Positions 59,265-64,000 of a stretch of 64,000 bases of DNA are shown piece by piece. Both the position numbers and the translations under genes were made by a program. The notes beneath the pieces were generated by a model. That model made no database searches, had not been told where the DNA came from, and saw nothing but the letters and a program-made list of their open reading frames with translations. Every line of letters starts with the position of its first letter. The first letter of the stretch is position 1. Source of the DNA: Methylobacterium sp. J-067 (GTDB lineage Bacteria > Pseudomonadota > Alphaproteobacteria > Rhizobiales > Beijerinckiaceae); NCBI RefSeq assembly GCF_022829465.1, contig NZ_JAKSXZ010000022.1, positions 1 to 64,000 of the forward strand, given 5' to 3'.

Positions 59265-60806
59265 CTACTCGACGATAAAGCCGACGCGGCCGCGATAGGT
59301 GGGGGCCAGCGCCGGGGCGCCGGCCTTGCCGTAGAGGCGGTTGAACTGGCCGAGCAGCACGGCCTGGGTGTCGGCCGTGTCAACGAAGTTGTCGTCCGGC
59401 CGGCTGGCCTGGCGCGGCTCCACCGGCTTGGCGATGTAGGGGGTGACCATGATCATCAGCTCCGTCTCCTGGCGCTGGTAGTCGCGGGAGCGGAACAGGG
59501 CGCCAAGGATCGGCAGGTTGATCAGGCCCGGCAGGCCGGTGAGGGCCTGCTTGTTGACCTGCTGGATCAGGCCGGCGGTCATCATCACGCCGCCGGAGGG
59601 CAGTTCCACCGTCGTCTCCGAGCGGCGGACCCGCGTGCCCGGCACGGCGACCGAGGCGTTGCCGATCGGGAAGTTGAAGCTCTGCTGCGGGTCGATCTCG
59701 GTCACGTCGGTGGCGACGCGGATCGAGATGCGGTTGTCCGCCAGCACGACGGGCGTGAACGACAGCGCGACGCCGTATTGCTTGAACTCGATGCCCGGCG
59801 TGCAGACGCCGGTGGTGCAGGCCGCTGAGGACGGCACTGGGAACTCGCCGCCCGCCAGGAACTTCGCCGCCTCGCCGGAGATCGCGGTGAGGGTCGGCTC
59901 GGCGAGGATGCGCGAGACGCCGGCCTGCTCCAGGGCCTTCACGGTGGCGGTGAGGGAGAAGCCCGCCCCCCGGGCCGAGGCCTGGAACTGGCCGCTGCCG
60001 GTGCTGCCGCCGCTGATCGGGAAGGCGGTGGGGTTACTGAAGCCGGTGAGGGACGGGTCGGCGATGTTCCCGAGCGGGTTGATGGCCGACCAGTTGCCGT
60101 TCAGGTTCACGCCGAACTGCTTGATGACGTTGCGCGAGACCTCCATCACGGTGACGCGCAGCATCACCTGATCCTTGTTGCGGATCGTGAGGTTGTTGAT
60201 GACCGCGCCGCGCGCGCCGGAGGCGACGCCGCCCGTGGAGCCGCCCCCCGTCGCCCCGCCGGCACCGAGGCCGACGAAGGCGTTGGAGATGTCGATGGCC
60301 TGCTGCGCCTCGGCCGAGGAGCCCACCGAGCCGGAGAGCAGCACCGAGGCGCCGGAGGAGCGCACGTCGAACCGCCCGCCGGGGATGCTCTGCTGCAGCA
60401 GGTCGCGCAGGGTGCTGAGGTTGAGGTCGCGGGCGACGGTGACGTCGAGGGCGGCGATCTGGCGCCCCTCCGCATCCATGATGAAGATGGTGGTGGCGCC
60501 GTCGGCCATGCCGATCACGAACACCTTGCGGGTCGAGCGCACCACGGCGTTCGCCACGGCGGGGTTGGCGACGAACACTTCCTTGGCGTCGCGCGGCAGG
60601 TCGACGATGACCGAACGGCCGGCGGTCAACTCGACCCTCCGGCTGGTGTTGGCTTCCGCCACGCCCACGGTGACGACCGGCGCCGGCCCGAGGGAGCCGC
60701 GCTCCTGCGAGCCGCGCAACTGGGCCGTGGCCGGACCCGGCAGGGCGGTGAGGGCGGCGAGCGCCAGCGCGCCGAGGCGGCGCGGGGCGGCGGGGCGGGT
60801 GATCAT
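59265..60806 (-). CDS. cpaC: Outer-membrane secretin CpaC/RcpA
   Basis: About 513 residues: signal peptide APRRLGALALAALTALPGPATA, an N-domain (GRSVIVDLPRDAKEVFVANP), a BON/KH-like domain (SGASVLLSGSVGSSAEAQQA) and the secretin core (RILAEPTLTAISGEAAKFLA, TVELPSGGVMMTAGLIQ, ALTGLPGLINLPILGALF). It forms the pore for the pilus. ATG 60806 has AGGAAGG upstream; an in-frame ATG at 60845 overlaps the cpaB stop (ATGA) and would add 13 basic residues, so the true start is open. Confidence 0.92.
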   Translation of the reverse strand: MITRPAAPRRLGALALAALTALPGPATAQLRGSQERGSLGPAPVVTVGVAEANTSRRVELTAGRSVIVDLPRDAKEVFVANPAVANAVVRSTRKVFVIGMADGATTIFIMDAEGRQIAALDVTVARDLNLSTLRDLLQQSIPGGRFDVRSSGASVLLSGSVGSSAEAQQAIDISNAFVGLGAGGATGGGSTGGVASGARGAVINNLTIRNKDQVMLRVTVMEVSRNVIKQFGVNLNGNWSAINPLGNIADPSLTGFSNPTAFPISGGSTGSGQFQASARGAGFSLTATVKALEQAGVSRILAEPTLTAISGEAAKFLAGGEFPVPSSAACTTGVCTPGIEFKQYGVALSFTPVVLADNRISIRVATDVTEIDPQQSFNFPIGNASVAVPGTRVRRSETTVELPSGGVMMTAGLIQQVNKQALTGLPGLINLPILGALFRSRDYQRQETELMIMVTPYIAKPVEPRQASRPDDNFVDTADTQAVLLGQFNRLYGKAGAPALAPTYRGRVGFIVE

Positions 60807-60841
60807 GGCGCGAGCCTTCCTGTCGCGGACCGTCATGGCGC

Positions 60842-61654
60842 TCACGGCGTGTGCTGCCGGGTGATGCCGAAGCGCACCACGGTCAGCCCCTGTTCGGGAC
60901 CGGCCGCCTCGGCGACCGGCGTTTCGGCTTCGGCCGTGTGGCCGGCATCGGCGAGGCTGCGCAGGGCCAGGGAGAGCGACCCGATCTTCTGGGCCAGCGT
61001 CACCGTCTCGGCCTGGGGCGGCGTGAGGGCCAGCGTCGCGGTCTCGCCCGTCACGACGTTGGTGCCGTTCTTCTCTTGGATGAGCTGGCCCACGGCCAGC
61101 ACCCGGATGTCGCGCAGGATCGTCTGGGAGACCTGCACGTCCGATCCCGCGTTCTTCGAGGCGGCGTCGTCGCGGAAGGTGCGGATCACGTCGACCCGGT
61201 CGTTCGGCAGGATGAAGCCGCCGGCCGAGTTGGTGCCCCGGCTGTCGGTGACGATGGCCACCGCCCGCATGCCGGCCGGCAGGATCGCGGCCATGAAGCC
61301 GCTCTCGGGCCGCACGAGCTTCTGCGCGCGGATCGGCTCTCCGGCGAGGAAGGGGGAGCGCACCGTGGCCCCCACCGTCGTCTCCAGGGCGTCGGGCTTG
61401 TCCTTGCGCGTCACGAAGCCGGGAGAGACGGCCGATTCGGGCCAGGGCTGCCAGCGCAGGTCGGCGGCCTGGAGCACCTGGCCCATCGCCTCGTCGGCGG
61501 CGGCGACCAGCACGTCGGTCGTGGGCGGCGGGGGCGCCTGCACGACCTTCTCCGGCGGGGGAGGCGGTGGGGGCGGGCTGCCCCCCATGAGGTAGGCCGC
61601 CCCGCTGCCCGCGAGGAGGGCGATGCCGAGGACGGCGAGGCGGGCGGGTTTCAT
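60842..61654 (-). CDS. cpaB: Flp pilus assembly protein CpaB/RcpC
   Basis: A 270-residue protein with an N-terminal membrane/signal segment (LAVLGIALLAGSGAAYLMGG), a polyproline run (eight Pro) and an SAF-like domain: QAADLRWQPWPESAVSPGFV, FLAGEPIRAQKL, then ILPNDRVDVIRTF and LVVRFG-like end. Typical CpaB/RcpC, a periplasmic factor for the secretin. First gene of the visible tad operon. Confidence 0.9.
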   Translation of the reverse strand: MKPARLAVLGIALLAGSGAAYLMGGSPPPPPPPPEKVVQAPPPPTTDVLVAAADEAMGQVLQAADLRWQPWPESAVSPGFVTRKDKPDALETTVGATVRSPFLAGEPIRAQKLVRPESGFMAAILPAGMRAVAIVTDSRGTNSAGGFILPNDRVDVIRTFRDDAASKNAGSDVQVSQTILRDIRVLAVGQLIQEKNGTNVVTGETATLALTPPQAETVTLAQKIGSLSLALRSLADAGHTAEAETPVAEAAGPEQGLTVVRFGITRQHTP

Positions 61655-61729
61655 CGGGCTTCCGGTCGGGCCTGGGGGTCAGCGGAGCGCCGGATCGGCG
61701 GACATGACCGGAAGTTGCGCTCGATTGGT

Positions 61730-61743
61730 GTAAACATGGTTAA
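61730..61743 (-). promoter_or_regulatory. CtrA-like box upstream of cpaB
   Basis: On the minus strand the sequence TTAACCATGTTTAC lies 76-89 bases before cpaB. It resembles the alphaproteobacterial CtrA full site (TTAA, seven bases, TTAA) but with a six-base spacer and TTAC in the second half, so it may be a half site or chance. The 247-base divergent gap holding it shows no other clear signal. Confidence 0.25.
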
Positions 61744-61901
61744 GTGTTGCTGACCGATGCGCCGCGGGGCCTGTCTCGCCGTGCGAAAGGAGGCGGGAAC
61801 CGTCACGTCCCCATGCTCGCCGCCGTGGCGCGGCTCCGGCGCTTGTCCTAGGCTCGCGCCCGACTCGGCCCGTCAGAGGCCGGGGATACCAGCACGACGG
61901 G

Positions 61902-63152
61902 ATGAAACGCATGGTCAAGGGTATCGGCGGCGCGGCGCTCGCGGCCGCCCTCGCGGGTTCGGTGCTCGGTTCGGGCCCCGCCGCGGCACAGGCCCCGGCG
62001 CAGGGGGCCTATTCGGGCAACGCGGTGAAGATCGGCATCCTCAACGATCAGTCCGGCCTCTACGCCGAGTTCGGCGGCACCGGCTCCGTCGAGGCCGCGA
62101 AGATGGCCGTCGAGGATATGGGCGGCAAGGTCGGCGGCGTGCCGATCGAGATCGTCTCGGCCGACCACCAGAACAAGCCCGACATCGCCTCGGGGATCGC
62201 GCGCCAATGGTACGACCGCGACGGCGTCGACGCGATCATGGAACTCACGACCTCCTCGGTGGCGCTAGCGGTGCAGGGCCTGTCGAAGGAGAAGAAGAAG
62301 ATCACCATCACGACGGGCGCGGCCTCCAGCGACCTCACCGGCAAGGCCTGCACGCCCTACGGCTACCATTGGGCCTACGACACCCATGCGCTGGCCGTCG
62401 GCACGGGCGGGGCCCTGACGCGGGCGGGCGGCAAGACGTGGTTCTTCCTGACCGCCGACTACGCCTTCGGCACGGCGCTGGAGAACGACACCTCGGCGGT
62501 CGTGAAGGCCAATGGCGGCTCGGTGGTGGGCTCGGTGCGCCATCCGCTGTCGGGCCAGGACTTCTCCTCGTTCCTGCTCCAGGCCCAGGGGTCGAAGGCG
62601 CAGGTGATCGGGCTCGCCAATGCCGGCCTCGACACCTCGAACTCGATCAAGCAGGCGGCGGAATACGGCATCACCGATGGCGGCCAGAAGCTCGCGGCGC
62701 TGCTCTTCACCCTGTCCGAGGTCCACGGGCTCGGCATCAAGGCGGCGCAGGGCCTAACCCTCACCGAGGGCTGGTACTGGGACCTCAACGACGAGACCCG
62801 CGCCTTCGGCCAGCGCTTCATGAAGCGCACCGGCCGGATGCCGAACATGATCCAGGCCGGCACCTATTCGGCGGTGTTGTCCTACCTGAAGGCGGTGAAG
62901 GCGGCGGGCACGGACGAGACCGACGCGGTCAACGCCAAGCTGAAGGCCCTGCCGGTGGACGACGTGTTCACCCATAACGGCCACGTCCAGCAGACAGGCC
63001 TGATGGTGCACGACATGTACCTGTTCGAGATCAAGAAGCCCGCCGATTCGAAGGGCGAGTGGGATCTCTACAAGCTGGTCTCCACCATCCCCGGGAAGGA
63101 GGCCTACGCCACCGAAGCCGAGAGCGGCTGCCCGCTGGTGGCGGGGAAGTAG
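61902..63152 (+). CDS. ABC transporter substrate-binding protein, branched-chain amino acid/amide type
   Basis: A 416-residue periplasmic binding protein. Signal peptide AALAAALAGSVLGSGPAAAQ, then VKIGILNDQSGLYAEFGGTG (Peripla_BP_6 opening), EIVSADHQNKPDIASGIARQ, GAASSDLTGKACTPYGYHWA and a C-terminus with two-lobed features (TEGWYWDLNDETRAFGQRFM). Ligand could be a branched amino acid, urea, amide or aromatic acid. No permease or ATPase follows in the window, so it may be an orphan binding protein. Confidence 0.9.
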   Translation: MKRMVKGIGGAALAAALAGSVLGSGPAAAQAPAQGAYSGNAVKIGILNDQSGLYAEFGGTGSVEAAKMAVEDMGGKVGGVPIEIVSADHQNKPDIASGIARQWYDRDGVDAIMELTTSSVALAVQGLSKEKKKITITTGAASSDLTGKACTPYGYHWAYDTHALAVGTGGALTRAGGKTWFFLTADYAFGTALENDTSAVVKANGGSVVGSVRHPLSGQDFSSFLLQAQGSKAQVIGLANAGLDTSNSIKQAAEYGITDGGQKLAALLFTLSEVHGLGIKAAQGLTLTEGWYWDLNDETRAFGQRFMKRTGRMPNMIQAGTYSAVLSYLKAVKAAGTDETDAVNAKLKALPVDDVFTHNGHVQQTGLMVHDMYLFEIKKPADSKGEWDLYKLVSTIPGKEAYATEAESGCPLVAGK

Positions 63153-63164
63153 AAGGTCTTGAAC

Positions 63165-63208
63165 CCTCGGCGTCATTGCGAGCCACGCGAAGCAATGACG
63201 CCGAGGGT
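63165..63208. repeat. REP-like palindrome
   Basis: CCCTCGGCGTCATTGC (63165-63180), a 12-base loop, GCAATGACGCCGAGGG (63193-63208): perfect 16-base arms. The CGTCATTGCGAGCCACGCGAAGCAATG core is the pattern of a dispersed palindromic element found in many alphaproteobacterial genomes. It also sits where a terminator for the binding-protein gene would be. Confidence 0.7.
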
Positions 63209-63214
63209 GTGCCC

Positions 63215-63508
63215 CTAGGCGTACCCGGCTTCCCGCTGGTGCCTGACCGCCAGTACCACGATCCCCTCGCCGTCCGCCCGATAGAGGGCGACATAGCCGC
63301 TCGATCCGAAGGGGATCAGCCATTCGCGAAATTCGGGGGCGAGATGGGCCACAGGGCGCCCCGCCGCCGGGTGGGCCTGGATGGTCCGCATCCCGTCCCG
63401 GATGGCGCGCACTGCCTGCGTCGCGGCCGCGGGATTCTTGTCGGCCAGGAAGCGGTAGCAGCGCTGGACGCCCTTGAGCGCCTCCGGCGACCAGATCAGT
63501 CGTGACAT
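63215..63508 (-). CDS. ParE/RelE-superfamily toxin (second TA module)
   Basis: A 97-residue protein: MSRLIWSPEALKGVQRCYRF, then AHPAAGRPVAHLAPEFREWL and the C-terminal strand EGIVVLAVRHQREAG. Pattern and size are typical of ParE-type toxins. It overlaps the upstream antitoxin gene by 13 bases. Target (gyrase or mRNA) cannot be told. Confidence 0.85.
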   Translation of the reverse strand: MSRLIWSPEALKGVQRCYRFLADKNPAAATQAVRAIRDGMRTIQAHPAAGRPVAHLAPEFREWLIPFGSSGYVALYRADGEGIVVLAVRHQREAGYA

Positions 63509-63780
63509 TCCGGCGGCTCGACGTCCTGTCCGCCCTCGAGCTGCGCCATCCAGGCATCGGCTTCGCGGTCGGTCAGGTGCAACCCTGTCGCCTCATAAGT
63601 CGCCCAGGCGGCAACAGCCTCCTGCCGGAAGGCCTCGCGCTTTTCCTCGCGGGCGACGTATTCGGTGATGGCCTCGCGCATCAGGTAATGCGCGGAACGG
63701 TTCTGAGCCTTGGCGAGCTCACGCACCCGCGCATGGACCTCGACGTCCAGCTTCACGGCGACGGGGCGCGTGGCGGGCAT
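63496..63780 (-). CDS. CopG/ribbon-helix-helix antitoxin (second TA module)
   Basis: A 94-residue protein. PVAVKLDVEVHARVRELAKA and NRSAHYLMREAITEYVARE form a ribbon-helix-helix domain; the acidic tail (DAWMAQLEGGQDVEPPE) would bind the toxin. ATG 63780 has GAGGAG upstream and the longer open frame to 63963 shows no conserved sequence. First gene of a two-gene operon with overlapping toxin. Confidence 0.85.
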   Translation of the reverse strand: MPATRPVAVKLDVEVHARVRELAKAQNRSAHYLMREAITEYVAREEKREAFRQEAVAAWATYEATGLHLTDREADAWMAQLEGGQDVEPPECHD

Positions 63781-63793
63781 CGACTCGCTCCTC

Positions 63794-63812
63794 GGTATCG
63801 AAAGGTAATACC
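63794..63812. promoter_or_regulatory. Candidate autoregulatory operator of the second TA module
   Basis: GGTAT (63794-63798) and ATACC (63808-63812) form an inverted repeat, and GGTAATACC (63804-63812) is itself nearly palindromic. The site is 14-32 bases before the antitoxin start, where ribbon-helix-helix antitoxins usually bind and repress. Confidence 0.4.
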
Positions 63813-63839
63813 AAGGATAGCGCGCTGCCTCGGACCCCG

Positions 63840-64000
63840 CTACCCCGCCCACACCTCCCGGTACAGGGCGGCGATCTCCTCCGCGTTCGGCACGCGCGGG
63901 TTGTTGCCCGGCGAGCCCGAGGCCAGGGCCTGCTCGGCCATGATGGGGATCAGCGCGTTCCATTTCGCGGCGTCGAGGCCGTATTCCTGCGGGCTCGGCA
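63840..64000 (-). CDS. Iron-containing alcohol dehydrogenase, C-terminal fragment (cut by window edge)
   Basis: The last 53 codons of a minus-strand gene entering from the right edge: SPQEYGLDAAKWNALIPIMA, then GNNPRVPNAEEIAALYREVW and AG before TAG. The NNPRVPxxEEIxxLYREAW ending is the C-terminal signature of iron-containing (group III) alcohol dehydrogenases. Nothing can be said about substrate from the tail. Confidence 0.75.
   Translation of the reverse strand, partial: PSPQEYGLDAAKWNALIPIMAEQALASGSPGNNPRVPNAEEIAALYREVWAG

Overview
The window looks like chromosomal DNA of a high-GC alphaproteobacterium, most likely Methylobacteriaceae (Methylobacterium/Methylorubrum-like). The grounds are an Omp25-type porin opening WTGFYAGFNAGYGF, a Caulobacter-type Cpa/Tad locus, an MHYT-GGDEF-EAL protein, sulfolactate and sulfite oxidation genes, and very GC-rich coding DNA. 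The genus is inferred from gene content only. I saw no rRNA, tRNA, CRISPR array or insertion sequence.

Region 1 (about 0.6-21.8 kb) is a surface-polysaccharide island. Two tiny proteins and an FkbM methyltransferase come first. A long minus-strand unit follows, read from 13.6 kb down to 2.3 kb: rfbF, rfbG, rfbH and an RfbJ-like reductase (CDP-3,6-dideoxyhexose synthesis), then a 1,095-residue GT14-like protein, a two-domain GT4 protein and a single GT4 protein. Divergent plus-strand genes encode a GDP-fucose-synthase-like SDR, a 933-residue multidomain glycosyltransferase and a free-standing protein of two FDxxYYLxxNPDV repeats. A 991-residue GT2-containing protein faces them. Islands of AT-rich DNA flank these genes, and no flippase, polymerase or ABC exporter is visible.

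Region 2 (22.5-31.1 kb) is one giant autotransporter of about 2,875 residues, built from two kinds of tandem repeat and a C-terminal beta-barrel.

Region 3 (31.1-46.0 kb) is housekeeping and accessory: a BamE-like protein, an HAE-type RND pump (adaptor and permease divergent), a Tat-exported FAH-family protein, an MHYT-PAS-GGDEF-EAL enzyme, a NIPSNAP protein, an SDR, a heavy-metal-type RND pair and a ParDE toxin-antitoxin pair.

Region 4 (46.0-53.7 kb) is a complete-looking sulfolactate catabolic regulon. Minus strand: GntR regulator, suyA, suyB, comC, slcC. Plus strand: an MHS-family transporter, sorA and sorB. The two dehydrogenases would interconvert sulfolactate enantiomers, SuyAB would release sulfite and pyruvate, and periplasmic SorAB would oxidise the sulfite. 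Matching palindromes of the form TCTTRTATAAGA lie in front of suyA and in the gntR/transporter gap. The transporter also has a long leader holding a 25-codon Arg-rich ORF and a strong hairpin.

Region 5 (53.7-64.0 kb) is a tad/cpa pilus secretion operon (cpaB-C-D-E-F, tadB, tadC) without pilin or prepilin peptidase, an ABC-type amino-acid/amide binding protein, a second toxin-antitoxin pair and the C-terminus of an iron-containing alcohol dehydrogenase cut by the window edge.
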